From Phycisphaerae bacterium (lineage in GTDB: Bacteria; Planctomycetota; Phycisphaerae; UBA1845; CAIVHJ01): 64,000 nt of DNA. The number at the start of each line of letters is the position of its first letter. The first letter of the stretch is position 1. The stretch covers positions 1-64,000 of the forward strand of contig JAJVHX010000006.1 in assembly GCA_022072405.1 (NCBI GenBank), read 5' to 3'. Positions 23,946-32,241 of this stretch are shown piece by piece. A program made the translations under genes and the position numbers. The notes beneath the pieces were generated by a model. That model searched no databases. It was not told where the DNA came from and worked only from the letters and a program-made list of their open reading frames with translations.

Positions 23946-26915
23946 GTGAGTATTAACATCGTGCCGCCGACCGGAAATAGAATCATCGAAGTGCGTGGGG
24001 CCCGAACCCACAACCTCAAAAATATTTCATTGGATATGCCACGCGATGCCCTGACCGTCATCACCGGTCCCAGCGGCAGCGGCAAGAGCAGCCTGGCCTT
24101 CGACACGCTCTACGCCGAGGGGCAACGCCGCTACGTCGAATCGCTTTCCAGCTACGCCCGCCAGTTTCTGGAGCAGATGCCCAAGCCCGATTGCGACCAT
24201 ATCGAGGGGCTGCCCCCCACCGTGGCCATCGAAAGTGCCTTGGGCGGATCGGCCAGCAACCCGCGTTCGACCGTAGCCACCATTACTGAAATTTATGACT
24301 ATCTGCGAGCCCTGTTCGCCCGGGTGGGTACGCCTCACTGCTGGAAGTGCGGCCAGCCGATCGCCGCCCACTCGGTCTCACAGATTATTGACACGCTGCT
24401 CCGCGATTTCACCGGCCAGACGCTGACCCTGCTAGCCCCGCTGGTACAGGCCAAGCGCGGCAACCATCAACCCCTGCTGCAGCGGCTGCGCAAACAGGGA
24501 CTGGTCCGCATCCGCCTAAACGGCCAGATCGTCCGCCTAGAGGATTCTCTCGAACTGCCTGCCCATCGCAACTGCACCATCGAAGCGGTCATCGATCGCC
24601 TGACCATCCGCAACGATATCCGGGCCCGACTCGCCGACAGCATCGAACTCGCCCTCTCTCTCGGCCAGGGCGTACTTCTCGTCACCCCGTATGATCCTCC
24701 CGCGTCCGGACCGAATGGCTCTTCACGAGCGACGATCGACCAGCGACGATCGACCGGCAACGATCGACCAGCAATGATCGACGATCCCCCGACGACCATC
24801 TTCACCTCGCAACTGGTGTGTATTCACCACCTGGATATCACGATTCCCGAATTGTCGCCCCGGCTGTTCAGCTTTAATTCACCCTTCGGCGCCTGTCCCG
24901 AATGTGATGGTCTGGGCACCACGCTCGAATTTGATGAGGAATTGCTCGTTCCCGATCCGAACCTCTCGCTCCGCCAGGGGGCCATCGACATCTGGCGACA
25001 GAGCGGGAAAAAATTCGGCGGGGCCTACCGCCATATGATCAAGGAATTCTGTGACCACTTCGACGTGCCCGATGAAGCGCCCTTCCGCAACATCGCTCCC
25101 GATAAGCGTCACATTCTGCTGCATGGTTCGCCCAACGGTTCCAACGGCGATACCGGCGCTCATTTCGAGGGGTTGATCCCCAGCCTCAAGCGGCGCTGGG
25201 CCGCCACCGACAGCGAAGCCGTCAAGCAGAAACTGCACAGCTATCTCAGCGAAACGCCCTGCTCTCACTGCGCAGGTTCCGGCCTGCAACCCGCCGCCCG
25301 GGCCATCCGCATCGCTGGACTCAGCATCAATGAAGTCACGCAGCGCAGCGTGCCGGCGGCGCTGGACTGGTTGAAGAGCCTGCAATTTACCGGTGAAGCC
25401 GCCCTCATTGCCGAGCCGCTCACCAAGGCCATCGCCAACCGCCTGCACTTCATGATCGAAGTGGGGGTTGGCTACCTGACTCTCGATCGACGCAGTGCCA
25501 CCCTCAGCGGCGGAGAAGCCCAGCGGATTCGCCTGGCCACTCAGGTCGGCAGTGGCCTGGTCGGCGTCTGCTACGTGCTGGATGAACCGACCATCGGCCT
25601 GCACCCGCGCGACAGCGCCCGACTGGTCCGCACCCTGCAGCATCTGCGCGACATCGGCAACACCGTCATCATCGTCGAGCATGACGAGGAAACCATCCGC
25701 GCTGCTGAACATCTGATCGATATCGGCCCCGGCGCCGGTCAGCATGGCGGACAGATCATCGCCCAGGGCACGCTGTCGGAAATCCTCCGCCATCCGCGGT
25801 CCATTACCGGGGCCTTCCTCTCCGGTGCACGGACGATCGATCGACCGGAAACCCGTCGCCCGATCAACCCCGGCTACTGCCTCGAAATCCGCGGCGCTCG
25901 GGAACACAATCTCAAGAACATCGACGTGCGCATTCCGCTCGGCTGCTTCGTCGCCGTTTCCGGTGTCTCCGGCAGCGGCAAGAGCACGCTGGTCAATCAC
26001 ATTCTGGTGCGCGCCCTGAAACGCAAGCTCTACGCCGCCCGCGAAAAGCCCGGCCAGTTCGATCGCCTGGTCGGCTCGCAGCATATCGACAAGGTGATCG
26101 AAATCGACCAGTCGCCCATCGGCCGCACCCCGCGCAGCAATCCCGCGACCTATGTCGGCGTCTTCGACCTGATCCGTCAGCTCTATGCTAAAACCCGCGA
26201 AGCCAAAATCCGCGGTTACTCGCCCAGCCGCTTCTCCTTCAACGTCAAAGGCGGCCGCTGCGAGGATTGCCAGGGTCAGGGCATCAAACGCATCGAAATG
26301 CATTTTCTGCCCGATATGTATGTGCAATGCGATGCCTGTCACGGAACCCGCTATAACCGTGAAACGCTCGACATCCGCTACCGTGGCAAGAACATCGCCG
26401 AAGTGCTCGACCTGCGCATCGACGAAGCCCGACTTTTCTTCGACAGTTTTCCGAAGATCAAGCAACTGCTCAAAACCCTGACCGATGTGGGTATGGGTTA
26501 TATTTCGCTCGGTCAATCCTCCACTACGCTTTCCGGCGGTGAAGCGCAACGTGTCAAACTGGCTGCCGAACTGGGCAAGACGGCCACCGGCCAGACTCTT
26601 TATGTGCTGGATGAACCCACCACTGGCCTGCATTTTTCCGATATCCAGACGCTGCTCAGCGTCCTGCAGCGGTTGGTCGAACAGGGCAACACCGTGCTGG
26701 TCATCGAACATAATATCGATGTGATCCAGATGGCTGACTGGGTCATCGACCTCGGCCCGGAAGGCGGTGAGGGTGGCGGAAATGTCATCGCCTCAGGAAC
26801 ACCCGAAGAACTCGCCGATTGCTCCGCTTCCTATACCGGCGGGTTTCTCAAACAACGCACCACCCCCGCCAAACGCACCCGCAACTCACCACGCGCCGCC
26901 GCCTCGGCCCGCTAA
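23946..26915 (+). CDS. uvrA: excinuclease ABC subunit A
   Basis: A 989-residue UvrA, the damage-recognition ATPase of nucleotide excision repair. It has two ABC modules: Walker A GPSGSGKSSLAFDTLYAEGQ and GVSGSGKSTLVNHIL; signatures LSGGEAQRIRLATQVGSG and LSGGEAQRVKLAAELGK. Zinc sites are CWKC..., CPEC...CSHCAGSG and CEDCQGQG...CDACHGTR. The frame is open back to 23778, but that part includes a repeat (23882-23907), so I take GTG 23946, which places the first motif as in other UvrA proteins. A 14-bp minisatellite lies in the coding sequence at 24729-24784. A stand-alone operon. Confidence 0.95.
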   Translation: MSINIVPPTGNRIIEVRGARTHNLKNISLDMPRDALTVITGPSGSGKSSLAFDTLYAEGQRRYVESLSSYARQFLEQMPKPDCDHIEGLPPTVAIESALGGSASNPRSTVATITEIYDYLRALFARVGTPHCWKCGQPIAAHSVSQIIDTLLRDFTGQTLTLLAPLVQAKRGNHQPLLQRLRKQGLVRIRLNGQIVRLEDSLELPAHRNCTIEAVIDRLTIRNDIRARLADSIELALSLGQGVLLVTPYDPPASGPNGSSRATIDQRRSTGNDRPAMIDDPPTTIFTSQLVCIHHLDITIPELSPRLFSFNSPFGACPECDGLGTTLEFDEELLVPDPNLSLRQGAIDIWRQSGKKFGGAYRHMIKEFCDHFDVPDEAPFRNIAPDKRHILLHGSPNGSNGDTGAHFEGLIPSLKRRWAATDSEAVKQKLHSYLSETPCSHCAGSGLQPAARAIRIAGLSINEVTQRSVPAALDWLKSLQFTGEAALIAEPLTKAIANRLHFMIEVGVGYLTLDRRSATLSGGEAQRIRLATQVGSGLVGVCYVLDEPTIGLHPRDSARLVRTLQHLRDIGNTVIIVEHDEETIRAAEHLIDIGPGAGQHGGQIIAQGTLSEILRHPRSITGAFLSGARTIDRPETRRPINPGYCLEIRGAREHNLKNIDVRIPLGCFVAVSGVSGSGKSTLVNHILVRALKRKLYAAREKPGQFDRLVGSQHIDKVIEIDQSPIGRTPRSNPATYVGVFDLIRQLYAKTREAKIRGYSPSRFSFNVKGGRCEDCQGQGIKRIEMHFLPDMYVQCDACHGTRYNRETLDIRYRGKNIAEVLDLRIDEARLFFDSFPKIKQLLKTLTDVGMGYISLGQSSTTLSGGEAQRVKLAAELGKTATGQTLYVLDEPTTGLHFSDIQTLLSVLQRLVEQGNTVLVIEHNIDVIQMADWVIDLGPEGGEGGGNVIASGTPEELADCSASYTGGFLKQRTTPAKRTRNSPRAAASAR
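24729..24784 (+). repeat. 14-bp minisatellite inside uvrA
   Basis: Four tandem 14-base units (GCGACGATCGACCA and close variants at 24729, 24743, 24757, 24771). The unit is not a multiple of three, so each copy is read in a different frame. It encodes about residues 262-280, a stretch rich in Asp, Arg and Thr that looks like an inserted loop. Confidence 0.8.
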
Positions 26916-27289
26916 AATGTCTTAAAGAAAAGACGTCCGACCCTCGAGTCGACCGCGGTCGATTCATTCCAGAACTGCAGACGCCGGCGAGCGGGTCCCC
27001 CGGTATGAAATCAGTTCGTGTTATTGATGCTTGACTGGTCAAAGTAAGATCGAAATCAAGGAGCCGCGTGGCTTTAGCCCGCGCGTGGCCGGAATTCGAA
27101 AGTAGTTCTTACTTTTACAATTCAAGAACCACTAATATAAATAGGCCACTGCTCTATCAGCCGTCTGTCACCATCATTACACCCTGGCCCTGTTTTCGAT
27201 CGGCCCGTAGCGAGGTTGTTTATTTTGTGGAAAAAATCCCCCGACGTTTCTACAATATTAACACGCGACAGCTGTACCGGGGTGTAACT
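26916..27289. other. intergenic region with a family-1 element
   Basis: A 374-base gap between uvrA and the next small gene. It holds a family-1 palindrome at 27061-27086 whose surroundings form a longer inverted repeat (AAAGTAAGA on the left near 27045, TCTTACTTT on the right near 27110). TACAAT at 27251-27256 could be a -10 for the downstream gene. Nothing else is recognised. Confidence 0.5.
27061..27086 (+). repeat. REP-like palindrome, family 1
   Basis: GAGCCGCGTGGCTTTAGCCC followed by GCGCG. It shares the left flank AAATCAA(A/G) with the copies at 22032 and 38024. Confidence 0.7.
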
Positions 27290-27583
27290 ATGATTCAATG
27301 CAGCCTATGTGAGTTCTGCCAGCAGGGGCTTAACGGGGATGTCTATTTCTCCTGCGATCCCTTCAGCAACATCAAAGAACCGGAATGCCTCACCAAGTGG
27401 CAGCTCCTCAAGCTCAATTCGCTGCTCGATTTTCAGGAACGGCTCCACGAGACATATCAACGCCTCGCCCCCATGCAGGAAAAGCTTTTCGCCTACATGG
27501 AGCGCGAGATCAAGGACCAGGAAGACACCGAAAGCTGGAAACGCTCCCTCGACGATGATGAAGAGGATGATTTTCAGGCCTGA
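27290..27583 (+). CDS. small conserved cysteine-cluster protein
   Basis: A 97-residue acidic protein starting MIQCSLCEFCQQG, a C4-x2-C7-x2-C10 cluster followed by C22 (YFSCDPF) and C32, then an amphipathic helix (LQDFQERLHETYQRLAPMQ type) and a very acidic tail. The cysteine pattern suggests a bound metal. The frame is open upstream to 27068 but that stretch contains the repeat, so ATG 27290 is used. I recall similar short proteins in planctomycetes without assigned function; it may be an adaptor or a metal-binding regulator. Confidence 0.6.
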   Translation: MIQCSLCEFCQQGLNGDVYFSCDPFSNIKEPECLTKWQLLKLNSLLDFQERLHETYQRLAPMQEKLFAYMEREIKDQEDTESWKRSLDDDEEDDFQA

Positions 27584-27661
27584 GGTAGTGATTCCAATCC
27601 CTGCCGATCCAGCAGAATTCCGATACCACAAATTTCAACTGATCCAGCCTTTTCTGGTTCC

Positions 27662-27728
27662 GGTACTGCTCGGACTTGCAGGGCCGCGACCGTAAGGGAG
27701 CGGTTTTATTTCTGAAAGTGCTTATACC
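27662..27728 (+). mobile_element. degenerate copy of the GGTAC element
   Basis: It begins GGTACTG and contains the element core GGCCGCGACCGTAAGGGAGC (27691-27710), ending near CTTATACC. The inverted ends are poorly matched and no direct repeat flanks it, so it is read as a decayed relative of the MITE copies at 40480, 42652 and 59165. Confidence 0.4.
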
Positions 27729-27824
27729 TTATAGACCCGCTCAAAACCCCGCCCCGCCGGCGGTTTGCCTTTTCCGATAAATCACCCCATACTATGAAAT
27801 TCAACCTGCATTAAGGATTTACCC

Positions 27825-28715
27825 ATGAGCATACTGGTCAATAAAAATACGCGGGTGATCTGCCAGGGGATTACCGGTTCAGCGGGCGCGTTTCACACCG
27901 CCCAGTGCCTGGAATATGGCACGCAGATGGTCGGTGGAGTCACCCCCAGCAAGGGCGGCCAGAAATCCGAGCACGGCCTGCCCATCTTCAACACCTGCCA
28001 CGAAGCGGTCGCCGCCACTCACGCTGATGCCACCATGATCTTCGTTCCCGCACCCTTCGCCGCCGACGCCGCCATGGAAGCCGCCGACGCCGGTATCAAA
28101 CTGATCGTACTGATCACCGAAGGCATCCCCACACTCGATATGGTCAAAGCCCGTAAATTCCTCGACGATCGCGGCGTGCGGCTGATCGGCCCGAACTGCC
28201 CCGGCATCATCACTCCGGGCGAGTGCAAGATCGGCATCATGCCCGGCTATATTCATAAAGCCCGCACCCCCGGCGCTCCGGCAGTGGGTATCATTTCCCG
28301 CAGCGGCACGCTGACCTATGAAGCCGTCTGGCAGTGCACGTCACGCGGCATCGCCCAGACCACCTGTGTCGGGATCGGCGGTGACCCGGTCAAAGGCCTT
28401 AATTTCATCGAACTGCTGGAGCTGTTTGAACACGATCCTGCCACCGATGCCATGATCATGATTGGCGAAATCGGCGGCACCGATGAGGAAAACGCCGCCC
28501 GCTATATCAAGGAAAAGGTCCGCAAACCGGTCGTTGCGTTTATCGCCGGCCAGACCGCCCCGCCCGGCAAGCGCATGGGCCACGCCGGGGCGATCATCTC
28601 CGGCGGCACCGGTGACGCCAAATCCAAAATCGCCGCCCTCCGGGAAGCGGGTCTGGCCGTCGCCGACTCTCCCGCCACCATCGGTGATACGCTCGTAACT
28701 CGTCTTAAACGTTAA
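27825..28715 (+). CDS. sucD: succinate-CoA ligase, alpha subunit
   Basis: A 296-residue SucD, the nucleotide- and CoA-binding subunit that makes succinyl-phosphate via a phosphohistidine in the citric acid cycle. Motifs: [20 protein letters not shown] (CoA-binding), [10 protein letters not shown], and [13 protein letters not shown] with the active His. The usual partner sucC is not adjacent on either side, which is unusual since the two are normally an operon. The start is ATG 27825; the preceding bases (AAGGATTTACCC) give a usable ribosome binding site. Confidence 0.92.
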   Translation: MSILVNKNTRVICQGITGSAGAFHTAQCLEYGTQMVGGVTPSKGGQKSEHGLPIFNTCHEAVAATHADATMIFVPAPFAADAAMEAADAGIKLIVLITEGIPTLDMVKARKFLDDRGVRLIGPNCPGIITPGECKIGIMPGYIHKARTPGAPAVGIISRSGTLTYEAVWQCTSRGIAQTTCVGIGGDPVKGLNFIELLELFEHDPATDAMIMIGEIGGTDEENAARYIKEKVRKPVVAFIAGQTAPPGKRMGHAGAIISGGTGDAKSKIAALREAGLAVADSPATIGDTLVTRLKR

Positions 28716-28777
28716 ATACCGGACAGGAATGTATAAGAAAGACGTGTATCGTCTTGCCGCCGGTTCCAGTCGATTAT

Positions 28778-29329
28778 TCAGTTTTTATCTAACTCCCCGG
28801 CGGTGAAGCCGCTATCTTTCCGCAGCGCCGCCAATGCCGTCAGCCATTCCACATAAACATAGGGCACGGCGAAACGATGATGCAGCGTCCGAAGTTGCTG
28901 TAAACCCCATTCACTGATTTCCGCCGGCCAGCTTTCTCCTTCTGCACTACAGAAGAATACCCGGCAACCCATGCTTCGTCCCGCTCGTGTGGTACATAAT
29001 CCGCCCTGCTGGAAGGGGCAGTTCCTGGATTCCGGTGAGGTGTACATCTCCAGTAAATTAACGGTTCCACCCGATCCATCAGCCTGGGACAGTTCGGTTC
29101 GGTGATGGGCTATAAAATAAGCCAGCTCCAACGCGGTGACATAGAGTCGATGGCCATAGGTGCCGAACTTGCAACACAACCCCCGGTTGTGGCACTGCGG
29201 CTGGTGAACCGCCAGCCGCTGCTCCAGCTCCGCGTAGAAGCGGGCCATCGCCGCGGTCACTTCGATATTTTCCGCCGCCTGTCGTATATGCGGCAGCGGC
29301 AGTTCGTTGATATTCATCTCCAGCCCCAT
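28778..29329 (-). CDS. YkgJ-like cysteine-cluster protein
   Basis: A 183-residue protein of the YkgJ zinc/iron-chelating type. The clusters are CHNRGLCCKFGTYGHRLYVT, then NCPFQQGGLC, then GCRVFFCSAEG. Family members bind a metal with about eight conserved cysteines; their role is not established. A related but shorter protein is at 43776-44210. It converges on sucD. ATG 29329 is used; an ATG twelve bases downstream is equally possible. Confidence 0.7.
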   Translation of the reverse strand: MGLEMNINELPLPHIRQAAENIEVTAAMARFYAELEQRLAVHQPQCHNRGLCCKFGTYGHRLYVTALELAYFIAHHRTELSQADGSGGTVNLLEMYTSPESRNCPFQQGGLCTTRAGRSMGCRVFFCSAEGESWPAEISEWGLQQLRTLHHRFAVPYVYVEWLTALAALRKDSGFTAGELDKN

Positions 29330-29482
29330 CGAATAGTATTTGTGACCGCCTATCCAAGTATAACCCGCATTTTCACATAAATTTCAGGAATATTCATTTT
29401 TGAAGCAGGCATGTGAATCGCACAATGTCGCTTCATCGTTCGTCCATGGTGTTGGAGTAACAATGTAATTTTACGAGTCGAA

Positions 29483-30469
29483 TTAGTGTTCGAGCAGTTC
29501 ACCGATCAAGCTGCTCCGGCCCGGTCGAGGTTCCTGCGGGTTGCGTTGCAGCCGATCCATGGGCAGTTCAAAGGAGATATGATCCACATCACTGTAGGGT
29601 TTCAACGTCTCGATTTCTATGGTGATGGCGGCATTGTTCAACGGCCAGACGATCTCCACTCGTCGGGCATATAACGCCCCGCTCTCACCCCACGGTTGAT
29701 AGTCGCTAAGCTTGGCCTGCATCTGCACCTGTCCATCTGTCTGTCGATAGAGTACCTGCTCCAGCAGAAATGGCTCGTAGCGACTTAACCAGTATTCCCT
29801 GCTGATATACATCTGCCCCGATAGATATTCATCCTGTTGGGTCTGGAGCATCTCTTCATAGATTAACTGATGCGTGTCCGGCTCGACCCGATAGCGCGCC
29901 CCTAACGGCCCATGCGTCTGCGGATCGAGCAGTTGCCACCCCAGGGCATCCACCAGCGCCTGCGGTGCCACCGGCACCTGGTTGATGACCACTCCTTCCA
30001 GGGCGCCGCGTTCATCGTAATAACAGATATCGCTCTCCAACTGCGGCCAGAACCAGCCCGACGCTTCATTCATGCCCACTTCAAACAACCGTTGCGGGGG
30101 CAATCCATAAAACGCTTTGAAGCACAGCCGCGTCGGTAACACCACATGCATCTTGAACGAGCCATCACCGCTCCGCCGTGTTCCCTCCCCATCAACCCAT
30201 GAGCCGCTCCAGCTCCCGGTGGCATAGAGCCGCAGAGGCTGCCGATTAAATGGCCCGTTGTTAATATTCTCCACCTCGATCGCCCGATCCATCGGCAGAA
30301 ATTCCGCCGGACCGCGCTCGCCCGGCCCGCACCCTGCCACCAGCAAACCGAGCAGTGATATGATCAATTTTCCACGATCCGAGCCGCGGGCTTTAACCCA
30401 CGCGGACCGTCCTTCTACACTAGAGCTGCCGCCCCACGCCGCCTCGACTCTTTCAATACTGCGAACCAT
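29483..30469 (-). CDS. lipoprotein of unknown function with repeat-derived 5' end
   Basis: A 328-residue frame. The lipoprotein signal (LIISLLGLLVAGC) starts only at residue ~35. The preceding residues (SAWVKARGS region) are translated from a family-1 palindrome at 30381-30406. ATG 30469 has a fair GAGGA site, but a 34-residue lead before a lipobox is abnormal, so the TTG at 30367, just before the hydrophobic stretch, may be the real start. The mature part has no motif I can name; it is beta-rich and ends in QEPRPGRSSLIGELLEH. Divergent from the glycosyltransferase at 30512. Confidence 0.6.
   Translation of the reverse strand: MVRSIERVEAAWGGSSSVEGRSAWVKARGSDRGKLIISLLGLLVAGCGPGERGPAEFLPMDRAIEVENINNGPFNRQPLRLYATGSWSGSWVDGEGTRRSGDGSFKMHVVLPTRLCFKAFYGLPPQRLFEVGMNEASGWFWPQLESDICYYDERGALEGVVINQVPVAPQALVDALGWQLLDPQTHGPLGARYRVEPDTHQLIYEEMLQTQQDEYLSGQMYISREYWLSRYEPFLLEQVLYRQTDGQVQMQAKLSDYQPWGESGALYARRVEIVWPLNNAAITIEIETLKPYSDVDHISFELPMDRLQRNPQEPRPGRSSLIGELLEH
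30381..30406 (+). repeat. REP-like palindrome, family 1, within a coding frame
   Basis: GAGCCGCGGGCTTTAACCCA followed by CGCGG. It falls between the SD-linked ATG (30469) and the lipoprotein signal sequence of the minus-strand gene. Confidence 0.7.
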
Positions 30470-30511
30470 CGTCGCTTCCTCTCTGCGAAGGGTTGCTCTA
30501 CACTTTAGAGT

Positions 30512-31897
30512 ATGTTCCGCCGATTCCGCATACCTTGGATGTTGCTGCTGGCCGCAGGACTGGTCCATGCGGCCATGCTGTTGCTGATACATTACCGTTC
30601 CGGCAGTATTACCACTTATGCTTTTCAATCGCTCGATGCTGGTGAATATTACCAGATCGCCCGCAATCTTGCCGAGCATGGCGTTTTCAGCCAATCAACC
30701 ACCCCCCCGCTGCAGCCGGATACCTGGCGCACTCCAGGCTACCCGCTGCTGCTCGCCCTGCCGATGTGGCTGATGGGCGAGCTTGGCCAAGACCCTGCCG
30801 CCCTCATCCTGCTCAACCAGTTGCTGGCCGTCGTCAACGTCCTGCTGCTTTACAAGCTGGCTTGCACGCTTACCCCACACGCCCGCTGGATCGCGCTGCT
30901 TTATCTGATCGAGCCGTTCCATCTTTATTACACATTGTGGTTACTGGGCACCACCTTATTTACAACTCTGCTGCTGCTGTTGGCGCTGCTTTGGCGCCAA
31001 GCTCGTTATCGGCAGAGACGAATTGATTTTCTGGGTGCGGGCGGTCTGGCTGGGCTGCTGATCCTGGTTTGGCCTTTAGCGGTGCTGGTTCCCGTGGTGT
31101 TACTGCTCGATCTGCTCGTGCAGCGGGCCGCTAAGTTGCCCGCAGGATCGCGTCCCGTGCCTCGATTTCGAGGCCTGCTCCTGCTGCTGGGGCTGGTCGT
31201 GGTGCTGGCCCCGTGGCTGCTGCGAAATCAGCAGGTTGCAGGTCATGCCGCCTTGTCTCATCAAAGCGGGATCGTTCTCGCCTACTTCAAAGCCGCCGAA
31301 GTGCGCTTATGGAACGAAGCCCGCACCCGGAACCGCTACCGGGAACTTTCGCTCCATCCGGACGATCGCTATCAGCCGCATGCAGTGTGGGAGACGATCG
31401 ACGAACAATTACGCAGCGAACTCCACGATCTGCCGCCTGAACAACTCGATCAGCTCCATTGGTACAACCTGGCCCAGGGCAACACCACGACCGTGGACTC
31501 CTTCGTTATATCAGCAGCACTTCACCGGATCGGAACCCGGATGCTGCTGGACAAACCGTTGAACACCTTTTCCTGTTTCATCGTGCGTATGGCTGCCAAT
31601 CTGATCTTCCCGCTCGATCTGGCCATCACCCCGCCGCACCTCGCCGCACGATCGCGACTGCGTGATGCATTGATCGGCACACCGTACGCGCTGTTGTGTT
31701 TGTGGATCGTCTTCCATCTGCTGGGCGGGCGCACCAGTTGGCCTGACTGGTTTTTCACTGCCGCACTGGTTGGCGTACTGCTGCTGATCGCCGCGCCGCA
31801 GATTGAACCGCGATTCCGCGTCCCGCTGATCCCCTTCCTTTTGCTGCTGGCCGCCTGGCCAGTCCCGGTTCAACCACCATCAACTAAGAGCAACTAA
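30512..31897 (+). CDS. GT39-like membrane glycosyltransferase
   Basis: A 461-residue protein with about nine to ten membrane helices. It matches the dolichyl/polyprenyl-phosphate mannosyltransferase-like (GT-C, ArnT/GT39) pattern: first helix, then a periplasmic loop SLDAGEYYQIARNLAEHG with the acidic motif, and TWRTPGYPLLLALP. Such enzymes use lipid-linked sugars on the outer side of the membrane. The acceptor is unknown. The C-terminus is a run of helices with the expected basic caps. It is divergent from the lipoprotein at 29483-30469, with only 42 bases between the starts. Confidence 0.75.
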   Translation: MFRRFRIPWMLLLAAGLVHAAMLLLIHYRSGSITTYAFQSLDAGEYYQIARNLAEHGVFSQSTTPPLQPDTWRTPGYPLLLALPMWLMGELGQDPAALILLNQLLAVVNVLLLYKLACTLTPHARWIALLYLIEPFHLYYTLWLLGTTLFTTLLLLLALLWRQARYRQRRIDFLGAGGLAGLLILVWPLAVLVPVVLLLDLLVQRAAKLPAGSRPVPRFRGLLLLLGLVVVLAPWLLRNQQVAGHAALSHQSGIVLAYFKAAEVRLWNEARTRNRYRELSLHPDDRYQPHAVWETIDEQLRSELHDLPPEQLDQLHWYNLAQGNTTTVDSFVISAALHRIGTRMLLDKPLNTFSCFIVRMAANLIFPLDLAITPPHLAARSRLRDALIGTPYALLCLWIVFHLLGGRTSWPDWFFTAALVGVLLLIAAPQIEPRFRVPLIPFLLLLAAWPVPVQPPSTKSN

Positions 31898-32241
31898 AAG
31901 AACCGCTCGTGGCCGCGACGCCCACCGCCAGTCAGCAGGCCGAGGAGTGAGAAGGAGTAAATGTTGGAGACATTGATGACGACGAGCGACGCTGGCCGGC
32001 GATGCTGCCGATGGGCGTCCTGCGGTTGCGGCCGGCGGGTTCGCCGGCTTTGTTGCGACTCCTCAACCCTGTTTCCAAAATGGCCTCGTCGTCGCGTCGC
32101 GCTGCCGAACCCGCCGGCGAGCAACGCGGCTCACGATGGATACTTTTAGGTGCTCTAAATAAAAAACCCGCCGGAGTTACCCCCGGCGGGCTCCAACTGA
32201 AATGGAATAATCTCGGTGTTTCCGAGTCTCCCAAGGTGAAT
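31898..32241. other. intergenic region with a strong terminator
   Basis: A 344-base convergent gap. The right end has a terminator for the metalloprotease gene. The middle (31990-32130) is GC-rich with repeats such as CCGGCGGGTTCGCCGG and open frames on both strands, but none has a plausible start or protein-like composition. I see no gene. Confidence 0.5.
32157..32190 (-). terminator. rho-independent terminator of the metalloprotease gene
   Basis: On the minus strand, CCCGCCGG (32190-32183) pairs with CCGGCGGG (32174-32167) around an 8-base loop, followed directly by TTTTTTATTT. It starts about 50 bases after the stop codon at 32242. Confidence 0.85.

Noticed and set aside
24879-26711. A 610-codon open frame on the minus strand opposite uvrA
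   Set aside because: It is the mirror of a well-supported uvrA coding sequence and its translation has the Gly/Asp/His-rich composition typical of antisense frames; no ribosome binding site.
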